Below are positions 17,717-27,341 of a stretch of 64,000 bases of DNA, one piece after another; position 1 is the first letter of the stretch, and every line of letters starts with the position of its first letter. Below the pieces are notes generated by a model. That model was not told where the DNA came from. It saw only the letters and a program-made list of their open reading frames with translations, and made no database searches. The stretch is taken from positions 1 through 64,000 of the forward strand of contig CACZNH010000006.1 of assembly GCA_902782465.1 (NCBI GenBank), written 5' to 3'. The translations under genes were made by a program, and so were the position numbers. Source of the stretch: an uncultured Bacteroidales bacterium. Lineage in GTDB: Bacteria > Bacteroidota > Bacteroidia > Bacteroidales > Muribaculaceae.

Positions 17717-17724
17717 TAATTTTG
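17717..17724 (+). promoter_or_regulatory. Bacteroidetes -7 box (TAATTTTG) for the malY-like gene
   Basis: TAATTTTG ends 29 bases before the ATG. A TTTG at 17690-17693 could be the -33 element, although the 23-base spacer is slightly long. Confidence 0.6.
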
Positions 17725-17753
17725 CATCGATAAAAATTTAATACCAAACGACT

Positions 17754-18932
17754 ATGACTAATTACAATTTTGACCAATGCATTGACCGCCATGGAACACA
17801 ATGCAAGAAGATTGAAGTTCTGAAGCAGGATTACGGACGCGACGACCTGCTGCCCTTGTGGATTGCTGACATGGACTTTGCCGTCTGTCCTGCGATTACT
17901 GACGCTATCGTGAACAGACTAGCCAATCATCCTATTTATGGATACACTTGCCTGTATGACGGATACTGGCAGTCAATCATCGACTGGCAGCGTGAGCGCA
18001 ACGGTTTTGTGTTCAATCAGGATGAGGTGACATTTGTGGCAGGTATTGTCACGGGCTTCGGCCTCGCTGTGAATTTCTTTACCCGACCTGGCGACAGAAT
18101 CGTGATTCAGCCGCCGGTATATTATCCGTTCAAGGATGTCATTAATGGTAACGGGCGTGTGACCGTCAACAATGACCTCATTCACACCGACGACAACTTC
18201 TACCGCATGGACCTCGAGGGGCTGGAACGCATCTTTGAAGAGGAGCATCCGCGTATGATGGTTCTGTGTAATCCCCACAACCCTGCCGGAATTGCCTGGG
18301 AGCCCGAGGTGCTGCGCCAAGTGGCGAGACTGGCCCGCAAACATGATGTCATCGTCTTCTCGGACGAAATCTTCGGCGACATCATGCTTTACGGCCATAA
18401 ACATACAGCGATGGCTACCGTCAGCGACGATGCTGCTGCTGTCACTGTAACATGTGGTGCACCCAGCAAAACCTTCAATATTGCCGGACTGAAAAGCTCG
18501 TGGTGTGTAGTCAAGAATCCTGAACTACGTGAGCCTTTCTTCAAGTGGATAGAGACCAACGAGCTATGCAACGCCAATTTGGTATCCATCATCGCTACCG
18601 AAGCTGCTTACCGCAATGGTGCCGAGTGGCTCGACCAGTGCCTGCGATACATCGAGGGCAACATCGACTATGTTGAGCAGTACTGCCGTGAAAACATCCC
18701 TGGAATCGTGGCCATTAAGCCCCAGGCGGGATTCCTGGTGTGGCTGGATTGCACTGGACTGGGCATCAGTCATGAAGAGGTCGTCGCTCTGTTCCGGGAC
18801 AAGGCTGGCCTTGCGATGAACGAGGGCTCCATGTTTGGCGAAGCCGGCAAATGCCACATGCGTTTCAATATGGGCAGTCCCCGTTCCGTCATCGAACAAG
18901 CTATGCGACAGCTCAAGGCAGCTTTGAGCTAA
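17754..18932 (+). CDS. MalY/PatB-family PLP enzyme (cystathionine beta-lyase-like)
   Basis: This 392-residue fold-type I PLP enzyme resembles MalY/PatB, which cleave C-S bonds of cystathionine or cysteine conjugates and are related to aminotransferases. Signatures are LPLWIADMDF (residues 33-42), the PLP-binding LCNPHNPAG (171-179), VIVFSDEIFGDI (199-210) and the PLP lysine Lys239 in APSKTFNIAGLKSSW. Length fits the family. It is divergent from dapF and followed by lon with its own promoter, so it is probably monocistronic. C-S lyase activity is the most likely role; transamination is possible. Confidence 0.9.
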   Translation: MTNYNFDQCIDRHGTQCKKIEVLKQDYGRDDLLPLWIADMDFAVCPAITDAIVNRLANHPIYGYTCLYDGYWQSIIDWQRERNGFVFNQDEVTFVAGIVTGFGLAVNFFTRPGDRIVIQPPVYYPFKDVINGNGRVTVNNDLIHTDDNFYRMDLEGLERIFEEEHPRMMVLCNPHNPAGIAWEPEVLRQVARLARKHDVIVFSDEIFGDIMLYGHKHTAMATVSDDAAAVTVTCGAPSKTFNIAGLKSSWCVVKNPELREPFFKWIETNELCNANLVSIIATEAAYRNGAEWLDQCLRYIEGNIDYVEQYCRENIPGIVAIKPQAGFLVWLDCTGLGISHEEVVALFRDKAGLAMNEGSMFGEAGKCHMRFNMGSPRSVIEQAMRQLKAALS

Positions 18933-19001
18933 CATGATAAAAATAGAACTGTTTTTTTTATAAATGGTGGGGATGTTTACCTACTGTTCGTTGATTTTTT
19001 G

Positions 19002-19009
19002 TACCTTTG
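19002..19009 (+). promoter_or_regulatory. Bacteroidetes -7 box (TACCTTTG) for lon
   Basis: TACCTTTG matches TAnnTTTG, 49 bases before the lon ATG. The -33 region is weak (TTTAC near 18976). No heat-shock operator such as CIRCE was recognised. Confidence 0.6.
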
Positions 19010-19058
19010 GCATCCGATTTGCGATAATTTAGGCAAATAGGTCAATAATTTACTTTTT

Positions 19059-21503
19059 ATGATAGATTTTTTAGACAATATAGATGCCGAACCTGGCGAT
19101 GGCGCAGCACACGTCGTCCCCATTATCACCGAGATTCATGAGGTGAACGATGGCATTGATATTCAAGACAATAAAGCCGAAGACATCCCCGTATTGCCTT
19201 TACGCAATATGGTATTATTCCCGTCGATGACCATGCCGGTTTCGGTGGGTAGGGACAAGTCGATGCGCCTGATTAAGGAAGCCGAGGAGAGTCATAGTTC
19301 AATTGCTGTCATCTGCCAATATGACAGTCACGTGGAGGATCCAATTGAAAAAGATTTATACCGATATGGCACTATCGCCAGCATCATCAAAGTGCTGGAG
19401 CTGCCTGACGGCTCTACAAACGTGATTCTGCAAGGACGTTCAGCGTTCAAGTTGGAACGCATCACTTCGACCTCGCCATATTTGCGTGGTTCGGTGACCC
19501 TCGTCGAGGATAAGATGCCGCTGATGGGTGACAAGGAATTTGAGATTCTGATGCAGTCAATCGCCGAAGTCACCCTGCGCATGCTGCGCAATATGGGTCA
19601 AAACGGCAGGGAGATGGCTTTTGCCATGAAGAACATCGACAATCCCATGTATCTGATGAACTTCCTGGCCACCAACATTGCCTTTGAGCCAGAGCAAAAG
19701 CAACACATGCTCGAGGAGCGCGATATCAAGAAACGCGGATATCTGCTCTACTCGATGCTCATGCGCGAGGAGCAGCTGGTGGAAATCAAGGCCAACATCC
19801 AGTCCCGCACCCGCGAGGACCTGTCACAGCAGCAGCGAGAGCACTTCCTCCAACAACAGATTCGCACCATCCAAGAGGAGCTGGGCACCGACATCGACGA
19901 TATTGAGGAACTGCAGGAACGCGCCAGCAAGATGAAGTGGAACGACGAAATCCAAAAGCAGTTTGATAAGGAATTGCGCAAATTGGAACGCCTCAATCCA
20001 CAATCCCCCGACTATTCGGTCGAGTATGCATATCTAGACACCATGCTCAACCTGCCTTGGGAGACCTACACCGATGACAATTTCGACCTCAAGAAGGTAG
20101 AGGATAAACTGAACGCTGACCACTACGGGCTGGAGAAGGTCAAGGACCGCATCCTTGAGCACCTGGCCGTTCTCAAACTGCGCGGAGATCTCAAGGCACC
20201 TATCCTGTGCCTGTACGGCCCGCCGGGAGTGGGCAAAACCTCGCTGGGCAAATCGATAGCCGATGCCTTGAACCGTGAATATGCCCGAATCTCGTTGGGC
20301 GGCCTGCATGACGAGGCCGAAATCCGTGGTCACCGCCGCACCTACATCGGTGCTATGCCCGGACGCATCATTGCTGCCCTTGCTAAGTGCGGCAGCAACA
20401 ATCCAGTCATCGTTCTTGATGAGATTGACAAGGTGGGTCAGGATTTTAAGGGTGACCCCTCATCGGCGTTGCTCGAGGTGCTTGACCCGGAGCAGAACGG
20501 TCATTTCCACGACAATTACCTGGATGTGGACTATGACCTGTCTAAAATCCTGTTCATCGCCACCGCCAACAGTCTGGCAACCGTGAGCCGTCCCCTGTTG
20601 GACCGTATGGAAATCATCGAAATCCACGGGTATATTCCCGAAGAAAAATTAGAAATAGCGAAGCGTCACCTTATTCCCAAAGAACTGCAGGAGAATGGCT
20701 TCAAGAAGAACGAAATCAAGTTCGGCAAACAAGTGATTCTCAAAATCATTGAGGAGTATACTCGCGAGTCGGGCGTCAGACGTCTTGAAAAGCGGATTGC
20801 AACTGTCTTGCGCCGCATTGCCCGCCACAAGGCGATTGGCGACCCCTACCCCACCAATATCAAGGTAGATGACCTGAAGGAGTATCTGGGACCGCCCGAC
20901 TACAGCCGTGACAAATATGAGGGCAATGAATTTGCAGGTGTTGTCACCGGTTTGGCCTGGACAGCCGTGGGTGGAGAGATTCTGTTTGTGGAATCGTCAT
21001 TGGCACGTGGCAAAGGCGAAAAGCTGACATTGACGGGCAATCTGGGCGACGTGATGAAGGAATCGGCGGTTATCGCGCTACAATACCTTCGCTCACATTG
21101 TTCTCTGTTAGGCATTGACGTTGATTTGTTTGACAAATACAACATCCACATTCATGTCCCCGAGGGTGCCATTCCCAAGGACGGCCCGTCGGCGGGTGTG
21201 ACGATGGTGACCTCGCTTGCCTCATCGTTCACCCAGCGCAAGGTGAAAGACCATCTGGCCATGACCGGAGAAATCACCCTGCGCGGCAAGGTGCTGCCTG
21301 TGGGCGGTATACAAGAGAAAATCCTCGCCGCCAAGCGTGCCAGCATCAAGGACATCATCCTGTGCAAGGACAACCGTAAGGATATTGAGGAGATTAACGA
21401 GATGTACCTCAAGGGATTGACATTCCACTATGTCAATACCATCAAGGAAGTGCTCGATATCGCCCTCCTGCCCGAGAAGGTAAAAGACGCCCTTGAACTC
21501 TAA
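19059..21503 (+). CDS. lon: ATP-dependent Lon protease
   Basis: This is Lon, 814 residues, the cytoplasmic homo-oligomeric AAA+ protease that degrades misfolded and regulatory proteins. Domains in order are an N-terminal substrate-binding LON domain (about 42-240), a coiled helical region, the AAA+ module with Walker [10 protein letters not shown] (near 387) and Walker [10 protein letters not shown], and the protease domain with Ser711 in [10 protein letters not shown] and the dyad lysine near 754 in [13 protein letters not shown]. Length is typical for Bacteroidetes Lon. It is monocistronic: it has its own promoter and a perfect 15-bp terminator hairpin 22 bases after the stop. Confidence 0.98.
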   Translation: MIDFLDNIDAEPGDGAAHVVPIITEIHEVNDGIDIQDNKAEDIPVLPLRNMVLFPSMTMPVSVGRDKSMRLIKEAEESHSSIAVICQYDSHVEDPIEKDLYRYGTIASIIKVLELPDGSTNVILQGRSAFKLERITSTSPYLRGSVTLVEDKMPLMGDKEFEILMQSIAEVTLRMLRNMGQNGREMAFAMKNIDNPMYLMNFLATNIAFEPEQKQHMLEERDIKKRGYLLYSMLMREEQLVEIKANIQSRTREDLSQQQREHFLQQQIRTIQEELGTDIDDIEELQERASKMKWNDEIQKQFDKELRKLERLNPQSPDYSVEYAYLDTMLNLPWETYTDDNFDLKKVEDKLNADHYGLEKVKDRILEHLAVLKLRGDLKAPILCLYGPPGVGKTSLGKSIADALNREYARISLGGLHDEAEIRGHRRTYIGAMPGRIIAALAKCGSNNPVIVLDEIDKVGQDFKGDPSSALLEVLDPEQNGHFHDNYLDVDYDLSKILFIATANSLATVSRPLLDRMEIIEIHGYIPEEKLEIAKRHLIPKELQENGFKKNEIKFGKQVILKIIEEYTRESGVRRLEKRIATVLRRIARHKAIGDPYPTNIKVDDLKEYLGPPDYSRDKYEGNEFAGVVTGLAWTAVGGEILFVESSLARGKGEKLTLTGNLGDVMKESAVIALQYLRSHCSLLGIDVDLFDKYNIHIHVPEGAIPKDGPSAGVTMVTSLASSFTQRKVKDHLAMTGEITLRGKVLPVGGIQEKILAAKRASIKDIILCKDNRKDIEEINEMYLKGLTFHYVNTIKEVLDIALLPEKVKDALEL

Positions 21504-21525
21504 CCCATCAACCAGAACTAAACGA

Positions 21526-21566
21526 CAAGCCCTGAGTTTGCCTCATTAAGACAAACTCAGGGCTTG
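21526..21566. terminator. Terminator hairpin after lon
   Basis: CAAGCCCTGAGTTTG (21526-21540) and CAAACTCAGGGCTTG (21552-21566) form a perfect 15-bp stem with an 11-base loop. It lies between lon and the convergent small gene, and may serve both strands. Confidence 0.85.
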
Positions 21567-21582
21567 CTCTGTATTTCGTCGG

Positions 21583-21765
21583 CTACTCGTCAAGAGAACC
21601 TTTGTGCTTAGCTTTACGGGTATAGGTCTTCTTGGAGCGGTGTACACTGTGTGTTGAATGGAAACCGGGGCCCAGCACTTCCTGCTGGCCCTCACGGTTG
21701 CCGCGACGCATCGCCTTGATGACGTCGTCCAGCCTTGATTTCTGTGTTTTCTTCTTGGGACTCAT
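21583..21765 (-). CDS. Small basic conserved protein of unknown function
   Basis: A 60-residue, strongly basic protein starting MSPKKKTQKSRLDD and ending in a lysine-rich SKKTYTRKAKHKG stretch. Its start overlaps the stop of the upstream macro-like gene by four bases (ATGA), so the two are translationally coupled. I recall similar small basic proteins in other Bacteroidales but know no function. Charge suggests nucleic-acid contact; this is only inference. Confidence 0.65.
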   Translation of the reverse strand: MSPKKKTQKSRLDDVIKAMRRGNREGQQEVLGPGFHSTHSVHRSKKTYTRKAKHKGSLDE

Positions 21766-22157
21766 GACTTTTGTATTACTTTGACAAAGCTTTCGGGAAG
21801 GATAACGTTCTCGACATCAATCGCATTGGCAAACAGGGGAGCCATATCTTCGGCGGTAAAACCGGCGATACCGCAGCCTATAGGTGTCACCAAAAATTTC
21901 AGCTCGCGATGCTCCTGGGCAAATGAGATAAACTCATCCACATAGGGCTTGATGACCTCCACCCCACCGTGCATCGTAGGAATGGCATAGCTCTGCCCTT
22001 GAAGGCCGACACCTTGCCCCCACACCGCACCAAATTTCTCAAGAGCGACGCGTGCGGCACCGCCACCATGAAATCCACCGAGGTTGCTGCCAAACACAAA
22101 CACCTCGTTATCTTCCAAACGATGAATCCATTCAGGTGTAAATTCTCTATTGTACAT
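21762..22157 (-). CDS. Macro-domain-like protein (A1S_2505-type)
   Basis: A 131-residue single-domain protein. The segments VFVFGSNLGGFHGGGAARVA (residues 20-39), YAIPTMHGG and FLVTPIGCGIAGF (about 88-100) resemble ADP-ribose-binding loops of macro-like domains and match the family often called A1S_2505 phage-related protein. Such domains bind or hydrolyse ADP-ribose derivatives. It starts divergently from the SIR2/TIR island, 206 bases away, which is suggestive because TIR domains cleave NAD to ADP-ribose products. The family is widespread outside such islands, so a functional link is not established. It is coupled to the small basic gene downstream. Confidence 0.7.
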   Translation of the reverse strand: MYNREFTPEWIHRLEDNEVFVFGSNLGGFHGGGAARVALEKFGAVWGQGVGLQGQSYAIPTMHGGVEVIKPYVDEFISFAQEHRELKFLVTPIGCGIAGFTAEDMAPLFANAIDVENVILPESFVKVIQKS

Positions 22158-22315
22158 TTTTTCTTTTTTTGATTGACGTATTAATCAGCTGTGGCAAAAA
22201 CCGTGCCACATGCCAACTTCCTCACCTTTGGCCTCGAATAATGACAAATAGACCTAATCTTGCCAGTTTTGGCAACATATTTTACATTTCGTCCCCATTA
22301 TTTAAATATTTTCAT

Positions 22316-22323
22316 TATATTTG
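22316..22323 (+). promoter_or_regulatory. Bacteroidetes -7 box (TATATTTG) for the TIR/STAND island
   Basis: TATATTTG matches TAnnTTTG and ends 40 bases before the ATG of the SIR2/TIR gene. It is the only convincing promoter seen for the three genes. Confidence 0.55.
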
Positions 22324-22363
22324 CGAGCAAATATAAGTCTTGAACAATCTAAATATAATTCAT

Positions 22364-23788
22364 ATGGAAATAAACGGATTCCTTTCGAACCTTGAAAACA
22401 TAGCCGAAGATGTCAATACGCAAGACCGTTGGCCTCAACTGCTTGATGAGATAGACCGTGGCAATGTCATACCAGTTATTGGACCCGACCTGCTTGTTGA
22501 GCCAAAAGTATCTGTAGGAGACGAAGGCAGAATCGAGAACCTGCACCAACAAATCATATCTTACATAGCACGATGGGCTGATGTTAGAAGCGGGCCACGG
22601 ACATTCTCCCAACTTGTTTATGACAAAGATTTCTTGTATAAAGTCAATAATAAGCGTAATAAAATTTATAGCCTCATCAACGAGATCACGAAGAACCTTG
22701 ACAAAGTAGAGGAAATCAACCATGAGCCGTCGCGTCTATTGATGAATTTACTTGAAACACGAAAGTTTCCGTTCGTCATCACCACATCGTTTACACCGAT
22801 TGTCGAGCAAGCTATGGAGAAAATCTGGGGAGAAGGCAATGTGAAAGTCTATACCTTCACAAACGATCCTCAAGCATGCCGTCCCGAAAAAGGCGGTGAC
22901 ATAAGAACCGAAGAAGACTTGATGCGCCCCTCTGTTTTGTACATGTTAGGTAAATACTGTGATAATCCCCAAAAGTATGTCATTACTGACAAGGACATGA
23001 TGATTTACTGCGGCTCATGGATTAAAGGTTATGGTGTTCCCAAGAACTTGACCGAGGCACTTAAAAAGAAGAAAAAATATCTCCTCATCCTGGGAAATAA
23101 CTATTCCGACTGGTTATATCGCTTTGTGTGGTTCGCTTTACGCACTACTCCCGATGTAATGAAATCTGACGTCATCGTCAACGAAGAGGCAGAAGAAAGC
23201 CTCATCCAGTTTTTGGAACGTCTTCACACTTTTTATCATGGAGACCCGTCACAGGTTATTCAACACATTAAGGAGGAGATGGAAGCCCGAGGTACTGAAA
23301 GTCCTGCCTTAGTTTCATACGACGTGTTCATCTCTTATTCTCGTACTGACGAAGCCATCGCTACCAAACTCTATGAGGCGTTGACCAGTAAAGGACTTAA
23401 TGTTTGGTTCGATCGGGAAAGCATTGGAATGGAGAGATGGGAAGATGCTATCAAAATGGGTATCAGGAATTCAAGATTATTCATCCCCATCCTTTCCAAG
23501 AATGTTGAAAATGAGCTCATTGTACCTCATGAATACCGCAAGGAATGGAAGCTTGCCGCGCAGAAAGACGAAAAGATGGGCGGTGTCACTTTCATCATCC
23601 CCTTTGCTGAAAAAGGTTTCAGTTTCTCCAACCAACAGACAAAACTGCCCGAAGTATTCGCCAAAATGAATGCAGTATGGTATTCGTCGGTAAACGATGT
23701 TGAAACCATTACTCAAAAGGTGCTGAATGAAGTGGAACATTGGAAAGAAATGGAGAAGAAATTCAGGCAGCACAAAAAAAACAATTAA
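22364..23788 (+). CDS. SIR2-like plus TIR domain protein
   Basis: A 474-residue cytoplasmic protein (ATG at 22364; an upstream in-frame TTG at 22340 is less likely). Residues 30-260 resemble a SIR2-like Rossmann domain: NVIPVIGPDLL (34-44), FPFVITTSF (135-143) and LLILGNNYSDWLYRF (240-254). The usual TTNYD motif reads TTSFT here, so the catalytic Asn is Ser142 and the domain may be inactive. Residues 318-440 are a clear TIR domain: YDVFISYSRTDEAIATKLY, then GLNVWFDRESI, then MERWEDAIKMGI, with Glu360 at the position of the catalytic Glu of NAD-cleaving TIRs (SARM1 Glu642). It leads an operon with a STAND NTPase gene 37 bases on. Role inferred: NAD-depleting or signal-making effector. Confidence 0.85.
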   Translation: MEINGFLSNLENIAEDVNTQDRWPQLLDEIDRGNVIPVIGPDLLVEPKVSVGDEGRIENLHQQIISYIARWADVRSGPRTFSQLVYDKDFLYKVNNKRNKIYSLINEITKNLDKVEEINHEPSRLLMNLLETRKFPFVITTSFTPIVEQAMEKIWGEGNVKVYTFTNDPQACRPEKGGDIRTEEDLMRPSVLYMLGKYCDNPQKYVITDKDMMIYCGSWIKGYGVPKNLTEALKKKKKYLLILGNNYSDWLYRFVWFALRTTPDVMKSDVIVNEEAEESLIQFLERLHTFYHGDPSQVIQHIKEEMEARGTESPALVSYDVFISYSRTDEAIATKLYEALTSKGLNVWFDRESIGMERWEDAIKMGIRNSRLFIPILSKNVENELIVPHEYRKEWKLAAQKDEKMGGVTFIIPFAEKGFSFSNQQTKLPEVFAKMNAVWYSSVNDVETITQKVLNEVEHWKEMEKKFRQHKKNN

Positions 23789-23825
23789 GACTCATTTTTT
23801 GCGCCATCGATAACTAATAGAAGCT

Positions 23826-26800
23826 ATGACACGCTACGATGATAATCCCTGGAAAGGCCTAAACTTCTATGTTGAAGGAGAAAGCCTCTTTGGCCGTGAC
23901 TTAGAAATCAGGACGCTAGCCCAATACATCATCAACAATTCCCAGACTGTCTTGTATGGTGAATCGGGAATCGGTAAGTCGTCCATTGTCAACGCAGGTA
24001 TCTTCCCCATTGCGCGACAGCAAGGCTTGCACCCCGTTCCCTTGCGATTGGAGCATGACCAGGAGAACTGTCAAGGCTATTTGTCTCAAATCAAACATGC
24101 CTTCGACGAATCACACATTGGCATCACCGAGAAGCAACCCGCTGTTGGCAATAGCGACGAGAGCCTATGGGAATTTTTCCATCGCCACCAATTCTTCGAT
24201 CCTGTCACTATGGAGAGCGTCAGGCCGCTTGTCGTACTCGACCAGTTTGAGGAAATTTTCACCCTACAGCGTAACGAAGCTGTCAAAAAAGAGTTTTTCT
24301 CACAGCTGGCCGACCTGATTAACGAGGTAACGCCACAATATATCGTTGACGCCCAGAGAGCTAACATCCAGAAACCGAATGTTGACACAGCTAATCAAGA
24401 ATCACTAGATTTTGTTCTTGATCTTGTCAACGATGAACAACAGGAAACGAATTACGTCGATAGCTCTGACTTTAACCTGGTGTTTGTCTTGCGAGAGGAC
24501 TTCCTTTCCTACTTCGAGCGTTACACAGCCTATATTCCGGCCATGAAGAGCAACCGCTTCCCCTTGCTCCCTATCAACGAGGAACAGGCAGCGGAAATCA
24601 TCATGAGACCGCGGGAAGGCCTGGTCAGCAAAGAGGTAGCCAAGCTGATCATCCAGAAAGTTACCGGCAACACGGACTTCAAGCTGGACGGCATACCTGA
24701 GATTGAAGTCAATGCGACAGTGCTGTCACTCTACTTGAGCCGCCTGTATCTCAAGAAAGGTTCACAGAATACCATCACAGCCGAGATGGTGAACCAATTC
24801 AGCGACTTCATCATCAAGGACTACTATGAGGAATCTATTGCCGACATACCTGAAGATGAAATTGAAAAGCTGGAAGATGCCCTGATTACCTATGACGGAA
24901 GACGCGACAATGACTCCCTGATTAACTTGACTCATCAAGATGAAAAAGGCAGGAGCGTTTCAGACGAAACCATCAGGAAACTTGTCGAGGACAGCAAACT
25001 GCTGCGTCGATTCAGCTATCAGGGGGACATCCGTCTGGAGTATATGCATGACACCCTCTGCCCTACTGTCAACGAACGAATCAAGCAACGCGAAGCGATT
25101 AGACTTCAAGAAGAGGAGCGCAAAAGACAGGAGGAAGAAAAAGCCAAAATACGCCAAGAAGAAGAACTGAAACGACAAGAAATTGAACGCAAGGCCGAAC
25201 TAGAAAGGATGCGCCATGAACAAGAAACACAGCGCATCAAAAACCGCAACCGCAATCGTTGGTTGCTCCTTGCAGCTTCATTATTAGGTCTTATTTTACT
25301 CGCTGCATTGCTCAGACATCCTCTCTTGGTTGCCGACTATACATGCACGTACGCCAATTTCACAACTGTAAACGGGTGGCCCGTTGGCATTAATCCCATT
25401 AACGATACGAAAGATGACGACAGCAGAATTGTTTACTACCGCTTGACACGCAAAGGCCGCCTAAATAAAAATCCATTTTACAAGGTCGAAGTCATGGCCT
25501 ATGGCAGTTATTATCCACGACTTACAACAAACAAGTTCATAGAAAGTCCGGCTGTCGGATTGTGGAATACGGAGCTATCAACGGACAAAAGGGCTGCCGC
25601 TTTTGCTGATCTACAAAAAAGGACAGCCTATTGGGTATATAGTGCCAGTGACCAAGATCACACAACTGTAGGGAAATGCACGGCATTTGGTTTAGATTCA
25701 ACGGAGCTATACTCTGTTCAATTCAACCGCGACAACATCTATGTTGGTACTGACGAGAATAAATATGTCCAATGGGCCGTGTATTATGATAGCGGAGGCA
25801 AAGTAATGATGATTAATGACAATGGCATTGATCGAATGCGACAAACAGTCAATAACGGAACTATCACTAGCTGCGTCTTCTTCTCAATGCTAGGTGTGCC
25901 TCAGAAAAACGAACGTGGTGCCTATGGCTATGAATATGAAACTAACGATACAACACACCTTCTACAGAAAATGTATCGTGTAAACAAATTCGGAAAAAGA
26001 ACCAATGAAGAACCAATTACGTTTATCGAGTACAAATACGGCAGGACGAAAAAGACATCATTGTATGATGTTTACGAATCCCATTTTCAGCGAGGAATAA
26101 TCGTCAAAAAATACAAATCTTTTTATGACATACTTGCATTCCATGAAGATGGCAAACTAAAATTCTGTTCCTTCCATCCTGATATCAACAACGCGGACTC
26201 TGTCATCTCTTATAGCTATGACGAAATGGAACGTCCCATGTTTAGGCATATACTCTCAAGGGGAGAAATTGTATATTCTGAAGTTTACTCCTATAATGGG
26301 AAAAACAAGGAGATTAAGAAGAAGGAAGATGATCGTTATTATACCGAGAAATACACCCATCTTAATGATACAACCGATATCAATGAACTATTTCAAAAAG
26401 GGGCAAAAATCAATCTAACAAAACTCAATGAAAAGGGGGATGATCTCACATACCACAAATGTATCAGAACCATTTCAAAGAATCCCAATTCCAGATTCAT
26501 CATTGAAACGAATGAGTATTTCGATACTGAAGGTAATCCAATCAAGCCAGATCCATCGAATGTATGGGTAAATCAATACTCAAAGTACATAATTTATAGG
26601 GACACAACAACTCAGAATATTGTTTATGAGTATTATTACGATGCAAATGATGACATCAAAAAGTCTGAGTTATTTGAATATGACTCCTATGGCAATCTAA
26701 TAGCCAAAGCGGTAGCAGGTGTGGACTTTTATCCAGTAAGATGTATTGATTGGAGTTGGTATGACCTCTGTTGCTACAAGATGTCTGTTTTGATTCCTTT

Positions 26801-27332
26801 ATATACGGGAGTACCAAGTGTTTCTGCCAGTGAACAAGGCATATTTGCTTCGATGAGTGGAATCAACGAATTTAACGAACACTCCTTTATCATGGGTTAT
26901 GGCGACAAGGGTGAATTCTGTAATAAAACTATTGATGAATCACCCATAGAGTACTTCTCATCAAGTGAGGAAAATGGGTTGATTCGAACTGGGTTCTGCT
27001 CATCAAAAACAATAATCAACCCTTGCGATATGAGTAAATCTGCCTTTTTTGTCCACATTCTTTCTAAGAAAGGAACTTTTTATTCATCAGGACTCAAGGA
27101 TGGCGACATTATTATTAGCATCAATGGCAGAGATGTCACTCCAACAACTGCCAAGCTATTGGAGAGAAAGATAACTGACAGATGTAATCTTGTTATCGCA
27201 CGGGCTATTCCCAAAGAGAAAAAATATAGAATTATTCCATTTACTGTTCCGGCTGGAGACCCACTTATCCATGTGCATCACATGGAATTAACAACTGAAG
27301 AACAAACTAGGCTCAATAAATATCTAAAATAA
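23826..27332 (+). CDS. Transmembrane STAND NTPase with extracytoplasmic repeat and PDZ-like domains
   Basis: A 1,168-residue membrane protein. Residues 7-330 are an nSTAND1-like NTPase: NPWKGLNFYVEGESLFGR at 7-24, Walker A GESGIGKS at 45-52, Walker B LVVLDQFEEIF at 135-145, sensor-like LVFVLREDFLSYF at 218-230 and FPLLPINEEQAAEII at 245-259. A charged helical segment (418-475, rich in E, K, R, Q) leads to one membrane helix (about 479-497). The C-terminal 670 residues would be periplasmic. They hold repeats of the GVPQKNERGAY type (690-700) and a PDZ-like domain at about 1070-1140 (SGLKDGDIIISINGRDV). Upstream is the TIR gene; the next gene starts 9 bases on and shares the repeat. The layout fits a receptor sensing outside and switching inside. 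Confidence 0.85.
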   Translation: MTRYDDNPWKGLNFYVEGESLFGRDLEIRTLAQYIINNSQTVLYGESGIGKSSIVNAGIFPIARQQGLHPVPLRLEHDQENCQGYLSQIKHAFDESHIGITEKQPAVGNSDESLWEFFHRHQFFDPVTMESVRPLVVLDQFEEIFTLQRNEAVKKEFFSQLADLINEVTPQYIVDAQRANIQKPNVDTANQESLDFVLDLVNDEQQETNYVDSSDFNLVFVLREDFLSYFERYTAYIPAMKSNRFPLLPINEEQAAEIIMRPREGLVSKEVAKLIIQKVTGNTDFKLDGIPEIEVNATVLSLYLSRLYLKKGSQNTITAEMVNQFSDFIIKDYYEESIADIPEDEIEKLEDALITYDGRRDNDSLINLTHQDEKGRSVSDETIRKLVEDSKLLRRFSYQGDIRLEYMHDTLCPTVNERIKQREAIRLQEEERKRQEEEKAKIRQEEELKRQEIERKAELERMRHEQETQRIKNRNRNRWLLLAASLLGLILLAALLRHPLLVADYTCTYANFTTVNGWPVGINPINDTKDDDSRIVYYRLTRKGRLNKNPFYKVEVMAYGSYYPRLTTNKFIESPAVGLWNTELSTDKRAAAFADLQKRTAYWVYSASDQDHTTVGKCTAFGLDSTELYSVQFNRDNIYVGTDENKYVQWAVYYDSGGKVMMINDNGIDRMRQTVNNGTITSCVFFSMLGVPQKNERGAYGYEYETNDTTHLLQKMYRVNKFGKRTNEEPITFIEYKYGRTKKTSLYDVYESHFQRGIIVKKYKSFYDILAFHEDGKLKFCSFHPDINNADSVISYSYDEMERPMFRHILSRGEIVYSEVYSYNGKNKEIKKKEDDRYYTEKYTHLNDTTDINELFQKGAKINLTKLNEKGDDLTYHKCIRTISKNPNSRFIIETNEYFDTEGNPIKPDPSNVWVNQYSKYIIYRDTTTQNIVYEYYYDANDDIKKSELFEYDSYGNLIAKAVAGVDFYPVRCIDWSWYDLCCYKMSVLIPLYTGVPSVSASEQGIFASMSGINEFNEHSFIMGYGDKGEFCNKTIDESPIEYFSSSEENGLIRTGFCSSKTIINPCDMSKSAFFVHILSKKGTFYSSGLKDGDIIISINGRDVTPTTAKLLERKITDRCNLVIARAIPKEKKYRIIPFTVPAGDPLIHVHHMELTTEEQTRLNKYLK

Positions 27333-27341
27333 TCGATAGAT

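Noticed and set aside
21762..22157. Prophage remnant, because A1S_2505-type proteins are named phage-related
   Set aside because: No integrase, structural or lysis genes lie nearby; the name alone is not evidence.
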